From NCBI GenBank assembly GCA_002255925.1, contig NKIH01000003.1, positions 124,001 to 188,000 on the forward strand: a stretch of DNA of 64,000 nucleotides, read 5' to 3'. Shown here piece by piece: positions 1 through 9,290 of this stretch. This DNA is from Burkholderiales bacterium PBB6. GTDB taxonomy: Bacteria; Pseudomonadota; Gammaproteobacteria; Burkholderiales; Burkholderiaceae_C. Each line of letters opens with the position of its first letter. Positions within the stretch are counted from its first letter, which is position 1. A program made the position numbers and the translations under genes. Under the pieces are notes generated by a model. It was not told the origin of the DNA. It did not search any database and saw only the letters and a program-made list of their open reading frames with translations.

Positions 1-444
1 GTCTTCATAGGCGCGCTTTTCGTCGGCGTCTGCCGTGAAGTCACGACCGTCGAGTGACACCGGCTGGGGCTCCAGCTTGCGGATGCGGTCTTCCACGCCC
101 ACCACGATGTCCTTCTGCTTGCGCTGCATCTCGGCCAGGTCGCGGGCGAGCTGCTCGTCCTGGCCACGCAAGCGCGCCACCTCCGCCTTGGTCTGCTCCT
201 GCTGGTTGTTCAGATCCAGCAAGCTGCGCTGCAACTGCTGCAGTTGCTCGTTCAGCTGCTTGAGCTGCGCGGCCATGGCCACGCGCTGCTCGTCGCCCTG
301 CGTCAGGCGGGTGCGCAAGTCCAGGATGGCTTTGCGCGCCTCGTCGTCGTCAAACAAGCCGGCCCGCGCCGGGGTCATGGCCACGAGGGCCGCCAAAGCC
401 AGCAAGGCCGGGGCGGCGTGGCGCATCAGGCTGCGTGCCGACAT
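1..444 (-). CDS. cpoB: Tol-Pal associated periplasmic protein CpoB (YbgF), 3' end beyond the window
   Basis: N-terminal 148 codons. The protein opens with a signal peptide (hydrophobic LLALAALVAM stretch, then Ala-rich cleavage region) and continues with a Gln/Leu/Glu-rich coiled coil at about residues 35-110, the trimerisation part of CpoB. The C-terminal TPR domain lies outside the window. In the family, CpoB links the Tol-Pal machine to peptidoglycan synthesis at the division septum. It lies 4 bases downstream of pal on the same strand, so the two are probably cotranscribed. The start is the ATG just before the signal peptide. Confidence 0.85.
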   Translation of the reverse strand, partial: MSARSLMRHAAPALLALAALVAMTPARAGLFDDDEARKAILDLRTRLTQGDEQRVAMAAQLKQLNEQLQQLQRSLLDLNNQQEQTKAEVARLRGQDEQLARDLAEMQRKQKDIVVGVEDRIRKLEPQPVSLDGRDFTADADEKRAYED

Positions 445-448
445 GATC

Positions 449-1000
449 TCAACGGTCCTTCAGTTCAGCACGGCGGTTCTTGGCCCAGGCGGCTTCATCA
501 GCGCCCGCCGAAGCAGGACGCTCTTCACCAAAGCTCACGGCTTCGACTTGCGCAGCTTGCACGCCCAGCAGCGTCAGCGACTTCTGCACCGCCTCAGCAC
601 GCTTCTGGCCCAGAGCCAGGTTGTATTCGCGGCCGCCACGGTCGTCGGTGTGGCCTTCCACGCTCACGCGCTTCTGGCGGTTGGCATTGAGTTGCTTGGC
701 ATTGGTTTCCACCACGCCGCGGTACTCGTCCTTCACCACGAAGCTGTCGAAGTCAAAGTAGACGATGCGGTCAGCGCCGCTGTTGGCGGCCGACTTGGCG
801 CTCAGATCAACCGTGGCCACATTGCTCTGGGCGTTGCCGGCTGCGTTGGCACCAGCGTTGGCATTGGCGCCTGCGTTGGCGTCGCGGTTTTCAACCGGGG
901 CCGGGCCGTCCAGCTTGACGCTGGAGGCGCAACCGGCAGCCAGCAGGGCCACCAGCAGTGCGGAAGCCAAACCCAGGCGGGAAGAAGAGGTCTTGATCAT
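449..1000 (-). CDS. pal: Peptidoglycan-associated lipoprotein Pal
   Basis: 183 residues. A lipoprotein signal with lipobox LLAAGC places the acylated Cys near residue 24. A low-complexity Asn/Ala linker (NANAGANANAGANAAG) follows, then an OmpA-like peptidoglycan-binding domain from about residue 78 with FDFDSFVV and the VEGHTDDRGGREYN motif. Pal anchors the outer membrane to peptidoglycan and binds TolB. An upstream in-frame extension to 1096 is possible but would precede the signal peptide, so the internal ATG, with AGGGA upstream, is preferred. Confidence 0.95.
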   Translation of the reverse strand: MIKTSSSRLGLASALLVALLAAGCASSVKLDGPAPVENRDANAGANANAGANAAGNAQSNVATVDLSAKSAANSGADRIVYFDFDSFVVKDEYRGVVETNAKQLNANRQKRVSVEGHTDDRGGREYNLALGQKRAEAVQKSLTLLGVQAAQVEAVSFGEERPASAGADEAAWAKNRRAELKDR

Positions 1001-1064
1001 GGTGGAGTCCCTTTTGGAGAGGAAAGAAGCGAATCGAATTGAATCAAATGGAATGACCGGCCCA

Positions 1065-2360
1065 TCAGCGCCCGAACGGGCCCCAGACCGGCTCACGGAT
1101 GTCTTGCCCGCTGGTCAGCAGGCGGGTTTTGACCTTGCCATCCAGCGTGGTGGTCATCAGCACTTCGCGGCCCTGTGCACGGGTGGCGTAGATGATGAAC
1201 CGGCCGTTCGGTGAAAAGCTCGGGCTTTCGTCGTCGCTGGTGTCGCTGACGGCCTGGCTGTTGCCACTGGCCAGATCCAGCGTCATCACGCGGAAGGTGC
1301 TGCCGCCCTGGCGCTGCACGAAGGCCAGGGTGCGGCCGTCCGGGCTGATGGCCGGGCTGATGTTGTAGCTGCCGCTGAAGGTGACGCGTTCGGCACCACC
1401 GCCGGTCACGGCTTGCTTGTAGATCTGCGGCGAGCCGCCACGGTCAGACACGAAGTACACGAACTTGCCGTCCGGGCTGAACACGGGTTCCGTGTCGATG
1501 GCCTGGCTCTGGGTGAAGCGTCGCGGCTGGCTGCCGTCGCGGTTCAGCAGGAAGAGCTGCGAGCCGCCTTCCATCGACAAGGTCACGGCCAGCGTGCGGC
1601 CATCCGGCGACCAGGCCGGCGCCGAGTTCGAGCCCTTGTAGTTCGCCACCTGCCGACGCGCGCCAGTGGAGGTGTCTTGCACCCAGACCACGGCCTTGCG
1701 GGTTTCGAACGACACATAGGCCAGCTCTTTGCCGTCAGGCGACCAGGCGGGCGAGATGATGGGATCCGGGCTCGTCAGGGCGACCTGGCCGCCTTCGCCA
1801 TCGGCGTCGGCAATGCGCAGGGTGTAGCGGCCGCCGCCCTTGGTGACGTAGGCGATGCGCGTGGCAAACACGCCCTTCTCACCCGTCAGCTTTTCATACA
1901 GCGCATCCGCGATGCGGTGGGCCGCCAGGCGCAGGTCAGCCGGCGGCACGGCCATGCTCTGGCCGCCTTGGTCGGCGCCCTTCACCACGTCCCACAGCTT
2001 GTAGCGCACATCAAACCGGCCATCGACCAGCTTGGTGGCGGAGCCGGCCACCAGCGCATCGGCGCCGCGGCTGCGCAGGTCGGCATACATCGGCAGGCCG
2101 GTTTCGTCGATCTGCAGCGGGGTGTCGACGAAGCGGAACAGGCCGCTGCGCTCCAGGTCAGCCCGGATCACCGGGGAAATGGCCTGGGGGGCAGACGCTT
2201 CATCGCGGAAGCGCAGCAAGGCGATCGGCAGCTGCGTGGCGCCGACGCCGGAGATCTCAACCCTGAATTGCGCCAGGGCTGGAAGAGCGGGGGTGAGTGC
2301 GAGGCCGCCGGCAGCGGCCAGCCAATGTCGTCGTTGCCACATGGAGGATGATCGAGTCAT
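1065..2360 (-). CDS. tolB: Tol-Pal system beta-propeller protein TolB
   Basis: About 431 residues. The exported N-terminus carries an Arg-Arg pair and ends at LPALAQ. The TolB N-terminal domain is followed by repeated PD40/WD-like blades (ISPAWSPDGKELAYVS, SAPAWSPDGRTLAV, TEPVFSPDGKFVYF, ISPAISPDGRTLAF, ESPSFSPNGRFIIY). TolB is the periplasmic partner of Pal and TolA. It is the first gene of tolB-pal-cpoB here; tolQRA are not upstream, where a divergent exporter gene lies instead. The start could also be the second Met six residues in. Confidence 0.95.
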   Translation of the reverse strand: MTRSSSMWQRRHWLAAAGGLALTPALPALAQFRVEISGVGATQLPIALLRFRDEASAPQAISPVIRADLERSGLFRFVDTPLQIDETGLPMYADLRSRGADALVAGSATKLVDGRFDVRYKLWDVVKGADQGGQSMAVPPADLRLAAHRIADALYEKLTGEKGVFATRIAYVTKGGGRYTLRIADADGEGGQVALTSPDPIISPAWSPDGKELAYVSFETRKAVVWVQDTSTGARRQVANYKGSNSAPAWSPDGRTLAVTLSMEGGSQLFLLNRDGSQPRRFTQSQAIDTEPVFSPDGKFVYFVSDRGGSPQIYKQAVTGGGAERVTFSGSYNISPAISPDGRTLAFVQRQGGSTFRVMTLDLASGNSQAVSDTSDDESPSFSPNGRFIIYATRAQGREVLMTTTLDGKVKTRLLTSGQDIREPVWGPFGR

Positions 2361-2497
2361 GTGCGGATGCAGAGTTCCCTGCAGGCGCAGAAAGTGTTGT
2401 GTGGTCAAGCCGTGATTGTAGGCAACACGCCTGTGCACTGCGTCTCAGACACCGATAATCGCGCCCGGGCCGGATGTCCGGCAGCCCGGGTTTCTTC

Positions 2498-4237
2498 ATG
2501 TCCTCTTCCCTGTCCCAGCGCCTGAAGCGCCTCGCCCCTCATTTCAAGGCCAGCCGTGGTGCCTGGGGGCTGGCGGCATTCGCGTCGATCTTCATCGCAG
2601 CCACCGAACCGCTGACGGCCTACCTGATGGGGCCGCTGATCGACCAGGGCTTCCATGGCGGCAAGATCCCGCTGTGGCTGATTCCAGTCGCGGTGGTGGG
2701 CCTGTTCGCCGTGCGCGGCATTGCCAGCTTCATCGCCCAGTACGCGCTGTCGTGGGCCTCGAACCAGGGCGTGGTGTCGCTGCGCACCGCCATGTTCGAC
2801 CACCTGCTGAAGGCCGCGCCCGAGCTGTTCACCCGCCAGAGCGCCAGCAGCCTGACCAACACGCTGGTGTACGAGGTGCAGAACGGCTCGCACCAGTTGA
2901 TGACCGGCGTGAACACGCTGGTGAAGGATTCACTGACGCTGGTGGGGCTGTTCGGCTACCTGATGTGGCTGAACTGGCAGCTGACGCTGCTGGTGTCGGT
3001 GCTGTTGCCGGCCGTGGGCTGGGTGATGCGCACCGTGGGAAAGCGCCTGCGCAAGCTCACCGCCGCGAGCCAGACGGCCACCGACGAGCTGGCCTATGTG
3101 GTGGAAGAAAACGTGCTGGCCTGGCGCATCGTGCGCATGCATGGCGCAACGCCAGTTGAAGCGGGCCGCTTCGAGGCCACCAGCCAGACCTTGCGCCGCC
3201 TGCTGCTGAAGTCGGTGGCGGCCAGCGCCAGCATCACGCCGCTGACGCAGATCCTGGCCTCTTGTGCGATGTCGATGGTCATCGTCGTGGCCTTGTGGCA
3301 GGCCCAGAGCAATGGCGAGACGGTTGGCAGCTTCGTCTCGTTCATCACGGCCATGCTGATGCTGATCACGCCGATCAAGCACCTGTCTGATGTGATGGCG
3401 CCCATCACCCGCGGCCTGATGGCGCTGGAGCGGGGCATGGACCTGATCGATGACACGCCTGCGGAAGCCGGCGGCAGCCACGCACCAGCGCGTGCTGAAG
3501 GCCGGCTGCAACTGCGCGACGTGAGCGTGCAGTACCGCGCTGACCAAGCCCCTGCCATCGACCGCGTCACGCTCGATGTGGCAGCGGGCGAAACGGTGGC
3601 GCTGGTCGGCCCGTCGGGCGCAGGCAAATCCACCCTGGTGCACCTGCTGCCGCGCTTCGTCGAGCCCAGCAGCGGCGAGTTGGCGCTCGACGGCGTGGCC
3701 CTGCGTGACTGGGACGTGGGCGCGCTGCGCCGCCAGTTCGCGCTGGTCAGCCAGGACGTGGTGCTGTTCAACGACACCATCGGCAACAACGTGGCGCTGG
3801 GCGACACCAGCCCCGGCCCGGAGCGCACGCAGCGCATCGAAGCCGCCCTGCGCAGCGCCAACCTCTGGGACTTCGTGCAGGGCCTGCCGCAAGGCCTGGA
3901 CAGTCCGGTGGGCCACAACGGCAGCCAGCTCTCGGGCGGCCAGCGACAACGCCTGGCGATTGCACGGGCGCTCTACAAAAACGCTGCCCTGCTGATTCTT
4001 GATGAAGCCACCTCGGCGCTCGACGCCGAAAGCGAACACCTGGTTCAGCAAGCCCTCGACCGCCTGATGGCCGGCCGCACCACACTGGTCATTGCCCACC
4101 GCCTGGCCACCATCGAGCGGGCTGACCGCATCGTGGTGATGGACGCCGGCCGCGTGGTCGAGCAAGGCAGCCATACCCAACTGCTGGCAGCCGGCGGCCT
4201 GTACGCCCGTCTGCACGCGATGCAATTCCGGAACTGA
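2498..4237 (+). CDS. msbA: MsbA-family lipid exporter ABC transporter, fused permease/ATPase
   Basis: 579 residues from this ATG, the usual MsbA length; an in-frame ATG at 2474 would add eight residues and neither has a clear ribosome site. Six hydrophobic segments fill the first 300 residues. The ATPase domain has Walker A GPSGAGKST near 371, signature LSGGQRQRLAIARAL near 478 and Walker B LLILDEATSALD just after. MsbA flips lipid A-core across the inner membrane, although related half-transporters carry other lipids or drugs. The gene is divergent from tolB and 4 bases from the next gene. Confidence 0.85.
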   Translation: MSSSLSQRLKRLAPHFKASRGAWGLAAFASIFIAATEPLTAYLMGPLIDQGFHGGKIPLWLIPVAVVGLFAVRGIASFIAQYALSWASNQGVVSLRTAMFDHLLKAAPELFTRQSASSLTNTLVYEVQNGSHQLMTGVNTLVKDSLTLVGLFGYLMWLNWQLTLLVSVLLPAVGWVMRTVGKRLRKLTAASQTATDELAYVVEENVLAWRIVRMHGATPVEAGRFEATSQTLRRLLLKSVAASASITPLTQILASCAMSMVIVVALWQAQSNGETVGSFVSFITAMLMLITPIKHLSDVMAPITRGLMALERGMDLIDDTPAEAGGSHAPARAEGRLQLRDVSVQYRADQAPAIDRVTLDVAAGETVALVGPSGAGKSTLVHLLPRFVEPSSGELALDGVALRDWDVGALRRQFALVSQDVVLFNDTIGNNVALGDTSPGPERTQRIEAALRSANLWDFVQGLPQGLDSPVGHNGSQLSGGQRQRLAIARALYKNAALLILDEATSALDAESEHLVQQALDRLMAGRTTLVIAHRLATIERADRIVVMDAGRVVEQGSHTQLLAAGGLYARLHAMQFRN

Positions 4238-4241
4238 CCCC

Positions 4242-5165
4242 ATGCCCAACACAAACTCCGTTTCCAGCCCAGCGCCCGGCACCGGCACCGGCACGCCGCT
4301 CACTCTGTCACCCGTCGTGGCCGGCGCCTGGCGCCTGGGCGACTGGGGCTTCAGCGTTGAAGAGCGCCTGAGCTGGATCCACGGCACCATCGAGCGCGGT
4401 CTGACCAGCTTCGACCATGCCGACATCTACGGCGGCTACACCGTCGAAGCCCTGTTCGGCGAGGCCCTGGCCCGCGAGCCCGGCCTGCGCCAGCAGATGC
4501 AGCTCATCAGCAAATGCGGCATCAAGCTGGTGACGCCCAACCGCCCGGGCCACAGCATCAAGAGCTACGACACCTCGGCGGCGCATGTCACCACCTCGGT
4601 GGAAAACTCGCTGAAGGCGCTGCACACCGATCACCTCGACCTGCTGCTGATCCACCGCCCCGACCTGCTGCTCGATGCGGACGAACTCGCCCGCACATTC
4701 GAGCGCCTGCAGGCCAGCGGCAAGGTGCTGCATGTGGGCGTGTCGAACTTCACCCCGAGCCAGTTCGCGCTGCTGCACAGCCGCATTCCGCTGTCCACGA
4801 ACCAGATCGAATGCTCACCGCTGCACCTGGCCGCGCTGGACGACGGCACACTGGATCAGGCCCAGCAGTTGCGCCTGCGGCCGATGATCTGGTCGCCGCT
4901 GGCGGGCGGGCGTCTGTTCAATGCCGATACCGAGCAGGCCCACCGCGTGCGCTGGGTGATGGGCGAGATCGGTGCCCGGCTGGGCGTGAACACCGCCACC
5001 CTGGCCTTGGCCTGGCTGATGCGCCACCCGAGCCGACCGATCCCGGTGATCGGCTCCAGCCGGCTGGCTTCCGCCGATGAGGCCATGGCAGCCACCAAGT
5101 TGCAGGTGTCAGGCGACGACTGGTACCGCATCTGGCAAGCCGCGGCCGGCCACGAGGTGGCCTGA
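4242..5165 (+). CDS. Aldo/keto reductase
   Basis: 307 residues with the AKR barrel motifs: FDHADIYGGYTVEALFGEAL (catalytic Asp and Tyr), a Lys in LISKCGIKL and His in LLLIHRPD, and the C-terminal cofactor motif IPVIGSSR. It resembles the YdhF branch of NAD(P)H-dependent oxidoreductases; the substrate is unknown. It begins 4 bases after the exporter gene and is probably cotranscribed with it. Its stop converges on rng. Confidence 0.88.
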   Translation: MPNTNSVSSPAPGTGTGTPLTLSPVVAGAWRLGDWGFSVEERLSWIHGTIERGLTSFDHADIYGGYTVEALFGEALAREPGLRQQMQLISKCGIKLVTPNRPGHSIKSYDTSAAHVTTSVENSLKALHTDHLDLLLIHRPDLLLDADELARTFERLQASGKVLHVGVSNFTPSQFALLHSRIPLSTNQIECSPLHLAALDDGTLDQAQQLRLRPMIWSPLAGGRLFNADTEQAHRVRWVMGEIGARLGVNTATLALAWLMRHPSRPIPVIGSSRLASADEAMAATKLQVSGDDWYRIWQAAAGHEVA

Positions 5166-5189
5166 GCGTTCAGCCAGCAGCCAACCCCG

Positions 5190-6662
5190 TCAGAGCAGCA
5201 CGATGTCGTGTTGCTCGGGGTTCATGGTCGGCTCGGCCGAAAGTGAGATCGGCTTGCCGATGAAGGCCGACAGATCGGCCAGGTGGGCGCTTTCTTCGTC
5301 CAGCAGCATCTCGATGACGGACGGGCTGGCCACCACGCGGAACTCCTTCGGGTCGAACTGCCGCGCCTCGCGCAGGATCTCGCGCAGGATGTCGTAGCAG
5401 ACGCTGCGCGCGGTCTTCACCTGCCCCTTGCCTTCGCAGGTGGGGCAAGGCTGGCACAGCATGTGGGCCAGGCTTTCGCGGGTACGCTTGCGGGTCATCT
5501 CGACCAGGCCGAGCTGGGTGAAGCCGCTCACGGTGGTCTTGGTGCGGTCTTTGGCGAGTTGCTTGCGGAACTCGCTCAGCACCGACTGCTGGTGGTCTTC
5601 ACGCACCATGTCGATGAAGTCGACGATGATGATGCCGCCCAGGTTGCGCAGGCGCAGCTGGCGCGCAATGGCCAGCGCCGCTTCCAGGTTGGTCTTGAAG
5701 ATGGTGTCGTCGAAATTGCGCGCACCCACGTAGCCACCGGTGTTCACGTCCACCGTGGTCAGGGCCTCGGTCTGGTCGATGATCAGGTAGCCACCCGACT
5801 TCAATTCCACCCGCCGCGCCAGCGCCCGGGCAATCTCTTCCTCCACGCCGTAGAGGTCGAAGATCGGACGCTCGCCCTTGTAGTGCACCAGCTTGCTGAG
5901 CGAGGCCGGCATGTAGGCCGCGCCGAACTCGTTGAGCTGGTCGAACTGCAGCTTCGAATCGATGCGGATGCTCTGGGTGTGCTCGGTCGCCAGGTCGCGC
6001 AGCACACGCTGGGCCAGGCTCAGGTCTTGATGCAGCAGGCTGCCGGCCGGCCGCTGGCTGGCGTTCTGGCGGATCTGTGCCCAGGCCTTGCGCAGGTAGG
6101 CGATGTCATCGCCCAGCTCGGTGTCAGACGCTTCTTCGGCATTGGTGCGCAGGATGAACCCGCCGCCACCGCCCTCTTCCGGCTTGCCCACCAGGGCCTG
6201 CATGCGGGCCCGCAGTTGCTCGCGGGTTTCGGGCGAGCCGATCTTCTGCGAGATGCCAATGTGGTTGTCCTGCGGCAGGAACACCAGCATGCGGCCGGCA
6301 ATGCTCACCTGGGTCGACAGGCGCGCACCCTTGGTGCCGATGGGATCTTTGATGACCTGCACCAGCAGGGTCTGGCCCTCGAACACCTGCTTCTCGATGG
6401 GCGTGGGCGGCGAGGTGTCGCTGCGGCCGTTGTAGCCGCTGGTGTGCAGGTCAGCCACGTGCAGAAAGGCGGCACGCTCCAGACCGATGTCGATGAAGGC
6501 GCTTTGCATGCCGGGCAGCACGCGGGCGACCTTGCCGAGGTAGACGTTGCCGACCAGGCCACGTTCCAGGGTGCGCTCAAGATGCAACTCCTGGACGGCG
6601 CCGTTCTCGATGATGGCGACGCGGGTCTCCTGAGGAGCCCAGTTGATCAGGATGTCATGCAT
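5190..6662 (-). CDS. rng: Ribonuclease G
   Basis: 490 residues, the normal RNase G length and without the long C-terminal scaffold of RNase E. An S1-like domain (GNVYLGKVARVLPGMQSAFI) lies at about 35-125. The catalytic DNase I-like part has DVNTGGYVGARNFDDTIFKT and GGIIIVDFIDM (metal-binding Asp), and the zinc-link cysteines are in CQPCPTC. RNase G matures 16S rRNA and turns over mRNA. The ATG of MHDILINW is chosen because it matches family N-termini; the open frame extends upstream to 6857 without support. Confidence 0.95.
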   Translation of the reverse strand: MHDILINWAPQETRVAIIENGAVQELHLERTLERGLVGNVYLGKVARVLPGMQSAFIDIGLERAAFLHVADLHTSGYNGRSDTSPPTPIEKQVFEGQTLLVQVIKDPIGTKGARLSTQVSIAGRMLVFLPQDNHIGISQKIGSPETREQLRARMQALVGKPEEGGGGGFILRTNAEEASDTELGDDIAYLRKAWAQIRQNASQRPAGSLLHQDLSLAQRVLRDLATEHTQSIRIDSKLQFDQLNEFGAAYMPASLSKLVHYKGERPIFDLYGVEEEIARALARRVELKSGGYLIIDQTEALTTVDVNTGGYVGARNFDDTIFKTNLEAALAIARQLRLRNLGGIIIVDFIDMVREDHQQSVLSEFRKQLAKDRTKTTVSGFTQLGLVEMTRKRTRESLAHMLCQPCPTCEGKGQVKTARSVCYDILREILREARQFDPKEFRVVASPSVIEMLLDEESAHLADLSAFIGKPISLSAEPTMNPEQHDIVLL

Positions 6663-6708
6663 GAACGGCGGCGATTGTCGTTGTCGACCCCGCTCAGGCG
6701 CGGCGCCC

Positions 6709-7338
6709 TCAGCGCATCTCGATGCGTACGCGGGCGTCTTGCAGCAGTTGCCGGGTCTCGTGAAGGGGCAAGCCCATGATACCGGAGTAACTCCCGGCGA
6801 TCGCCGGTATCCAGCCCGCCAGCGCGCTCTGCACGGCATAGGCGCCGGCCTTGCCAAACGGCTGGCCGCTGGCCACGTAGTCGGCGATCAACGCATCGGG
6901 CAGCTCGGCGAAAGTGACCCGCGACACGCTCACCAGCACGGCGCTGCGCCGGCCGTCCCACAGGGCCACCGCCGTCATCACGCGGTGGCTGTGGCCCGAC
7001 AAGGCGCGCAACGTGGCCGTGGCCTCAGCAGCATCGGCCGGCTTGCCCAGGATGCGGCGCCCGAGGGCCACGGTGGTGTCCGAGCACAGCACCGGCGCCA
7101 GGGCCAGGCCACGCTGCTTCAGCCGGGCACGCGCGGCGGCCAGCTTGTTCAGGGTGACGCGCTCCACATAGGCCAGTGGCAGCTCGCCCGGCCGGGTGGT
7201 TTCAAGCGCTTCGGCGTCTTCGTCGTCGCCCGGCAGCAGCAACTCATGGCGAACGCCGAGCTGGTCGAGCAATTGCCGGCGGCGCGGGCTCTGCGAGGCC
7301 AGGTAGACGAACTCGTGCTTCGGGGCAGGGGTGGCCAT
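6709..7338 (-). CDS. maf: Maf nucleotide pyrophosphatase (YhdE-like)
   Basis: 209 residues. The Maf signature LASQSPRRRQLL is near residue 13, the conserved Asp in LCSDTTVALG, and the late motif AGAYAVQ..AGWIPAIAGSYSGIMGLPL is complete. Members hydrolyse dTTP/UTP or modified nucleotides to monophosphates and act as house-cleaning enzymes. The gene lies between rng and rlmH, separated from rlmH by 9 bases, within one minus-strand run. Confidence 0.93.
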   Translation of the reverse strand: MATPAPKHEFVYLASQSPRRRQLLDQLGVRHELLLPGDDEDAEALETTRPGELPLAYVERVTLNKLAAARARLKQRGLALAPVLCSDTTVALGRRILGKPADAAEATATLRALSGHSHRVMTAVALWDGRRSAVLVSVSRVTFAELPDALIADYVASGQPFGKAGAYAVQSALAGWIPAIAGSYSGIMGLPLHETRQLLQDARVRIEMR

Positions 7339-7347
7339 GCGCAGGGC

Positions 7348-7815
7348 TCACTCGCGGTGATAGGGGTGGCCGTTGCGCAGCGACCAGGCGCGGTACAGCG
7401 CTTCGGCCAGCAGCACGCGCACGAAGGCGTGCGGCAGCGTCAGGTCAGACAGCCGCAGGCTCTCGTCGGCGGTGGCCTTGAGTTGCGGGTCCAGGCCGTC
7501 CGGGCCGCCGATGAAAAAGACCACATCACGGCCATCACCGAGCCAGAACTCGAAGCGCTTGGCCAGATCGGCCGTGGTCATGCGGGTGGCGCGCTCGTCG
7601 AGCAGCACCCGGCGCGCGCCCTTGGGGATGGCGGCTTCCAGGCGCTGGGCCTCGGCCGCCATGAGCTGCTCAGCCGTCTTGGAGCCACGCGGCTCAGCCT
7701 TGACCGCCTTGAGCTCCAGCCGCATGTCGGGCGGGAAGCGCTTGGCAAAGTCCTCATAGGCAGCGTCAGCCCAGGCAGGCTGGCGCTGCCCGACGGCGGC
7801 AATCATCAAACGCAC
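7348..7815 (-). CDS. rlmH: 23S rRNA pseudouridine-1915 N3-methyltransferase RlmH
   Basis: 155 residues, the exact family length. It is a SPOUT methyltransferase with the SAM-binding loop [10 protein letters not shown] and the C-terminal knot [26 protein letters not shown]. It methylates Psi1915 in helix 69 of 23S rRNA. The neighbouring gene rsfS also acts on the ribosome, an association kept in many proteobacteria. Confidence 0.95.
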   Translation of the reverse strand: MRLMIAAVGQRQPAWADAAYEDFAKRFPPDMRLELKAVKAEPRGSKTAEQLMAAEAQRLEAAIPKGARRVLLDERATRMTTADLAKRFEFWLGDGRDVVFFIGGPDGLDPQLKATADESLRLSDLTLPHAFVRVLLAEALYRAWSLRNGHPYHRE

Positions 7816-7861
7816 GGCAACTCCCTGGCGTCAGGCACCGCCCGAAGGCGGGCTTGCTCGA

Positions 7862-8671
7862 TCAGCGAGCCGACTTGCGGGCCGGCGACTTGGATGCCGA
7901 CGACTTCTTCGCCACGGGCTTCACGACGATGGTCTTCATCGGTGCAGCCTTCTTCGCCGGGACCTTCTTGGCCGCGGTGGTGGTGCCTGCCGTGGTCTTC
8001 ACGGCCGCCTTCTTCGCCGGTGCCTTCTTGGCTGGTGCCTTGGAGGCGGCCGCCTTGGCAGCGGTGGTCGTGCCGACCGTCACCTTGCGTGGTGCCGACG
8101 ACTTCTTCACGGCCACGCGAGGAGCAGCTTCTTCCACAGCCACCTTGGCGGCGCGAGCCGGCTTGGCAGCCGCGCCCAAGGCAGCCTTGCCAGCAGCCGA
8201 CGAGGCGGTGGCGGTCTTGCGCGGGGCGGCCTTCTTGGCAGCGGTCTTGGCGGGGGCCTTGGCAGCCGACTTCTTGGCCGGTGCCTCGACTTCTTCCACC
8301 GAGGCCTTGACCAGGCTGATCTTGGCTTCGCCCAGCTTCATCTTGACCGGCTTGCCGCCCCAGATTTCTTCCAGGCGGTAGTAGTCGCGGATGGCGGGCT
8401 GCATGATGTGGCAAACCGCCGCACCGCAGTCCACGATGATCCATTCACCGTTGTCTTCGCCTTCGGTGCGCAGCACCTCCATGCCGGCAGCCTTGACGGC
8501 CACGCGAACGCTGGAGGAAAGCGCCTTGGTCTGGCGGTTGCTGGTGCCGGACGCAATGATCACGCGCTCGAACAGCGGCGACAGGTGCTCGGTGTTGAAG
8601 ACCACGATGTCCTGGGCCTTGACGTCTTCGAGACCATCGACGATGGTGCGTTGGAGTTTGCGGATGTCCAT
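7862..8671 (-). CDS. rsfS: Ribosomal silencing factor RsfS with a long Lys/Ala-rich tail
   Basis: 269 residues, about twice the normal 105-130. The N-terminal 120 residues are a standard RsfS/Iojap domain (LEDVKAQDIVVFNT, VIIASGTSNRQ, EWIIVDCGAAVCHIM, YYRLEEIWG). RsfS binds uL14 and blocks 50S-30S joining in starvation. From about residue 130 the protein is a histone-H1-like run of AAKK and PAKK units with scattered Thr/Val and no predicted fold. The reading frame is unbroken through the tail, and codon use resembles the other Lys/Ala-rich genes in this window. The stop is 46 bases before rlmH. Confidence 0.9.
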   Translation of the reverse strand: MDIRKLQRTIVDGLEDVKAQDIVVFNTEHLSPLFERVIIASGTSNRQTKALSSSVRVAVKAAGMEVLRTEGEDNGEWIIVDCGAAVCHIMQPAIRDYYRLEEIWGGKPVKMKLGEAKISLVKASVEEVEAPAKKSAAKAPAKTAAKKAAPRKTATASSAAGKAALGAAAKPARAAKVAVEEAAPRVAVKKSSAPRKVTVGTTTAAKAAASKAPAKKAPAKKAAVKTTAGTTTAAKKVPAKKAAPMKTIVVKPVAKKSSASKSPARKSAR

Positions 8672-9286
8672 TCAGTGTCCGGGGGGCACCCGGTATAGGC
8701 GGTGTTGTTCAATATAGCGCGCCACAGCATCACCGACCAGCGGGGAAACAGGCTGTCCAGCAGCGACGCACTCACGTATCCGGGTGGCACTCAGGTCGAT
8801 GCGCGGCAAAGGCAGCACCTGCATGTCATGCGACAAGCCCGCCCAACTGGCGGGGGGCCGGGGTGTTTCACCGTCGCGGGCAGCCACGGCAAATCGCACC
8901 AGAACCCTCAATTGTGCCGCATCCCGCCAAGTGTCGAGTCGGGTGTACTGATCCTGCCCGATGATGAGCCAGGGTTTGAGGCCCGGAAACTCGGCCTGAA
9001 GCTCCCGCACGGTGTCGATCGTGTAGCTGGGGCCGGGCCGATTCAGCTCACGCCGATCCACCGTCATGCCGGGTTCTTGCCCCACCAGCAAGCGCACCAT
9101 CGCCAGCCGGTCTTCAGCCGGTGCGAGCAGGCCAGCCGGCTTCTGCCACGGCGCACCGGCGGGCACCCAGCGCAGCTCATCCAGCTGCAGATGGTCGCGG
9201 GCCAGCCGCGCCAAGGCGAGGTGCGCCAGGTGCGGCGGGTTGAAACTGCCACCGAACAAGCCGAGGCTGAGCGGCGGCGTGCTCAT
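8672..9286 (-). CDS. nadD: Nicotinate-nucleotide adenylyltransferase NadD
   Basis: 204 residues. The nucleotidyltransferase motif GLFGGSFNPPHLAHLALA is at residue 9, the NaMN/ATP loop is PSYTIDTVRELQ, and the C-terminal motif is DLSATRIRE. The enzyme makes deamido-NAD from NaMN and ATP. Its stop abuts the rsfS start directly, and it begins 4 bases after the hemF stop, so hemF-nadD-rsfS are tightly coupled. Confidence 0.95.
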   Translation of the reverse strand: MSTPPLSLGLFGGSFNPPHLAHLALARLARDHLQLDELRWVPAGAPWQKPAGLLAPAEDRLAMVRLLVGQEPGMTVDRRELNRPGPSYTIDTVRELQAEFPGLKPWLIIGQDQYTRLDTWRDAAQLRVLVRFAVAARDGETPRPPASWAGLSHDMQVLPLPRIDLSATRIRECVAAGQPVSPLVGDAVARYIEQHRLYRVPPGH

Positions 9287-9290
9287 GGCA

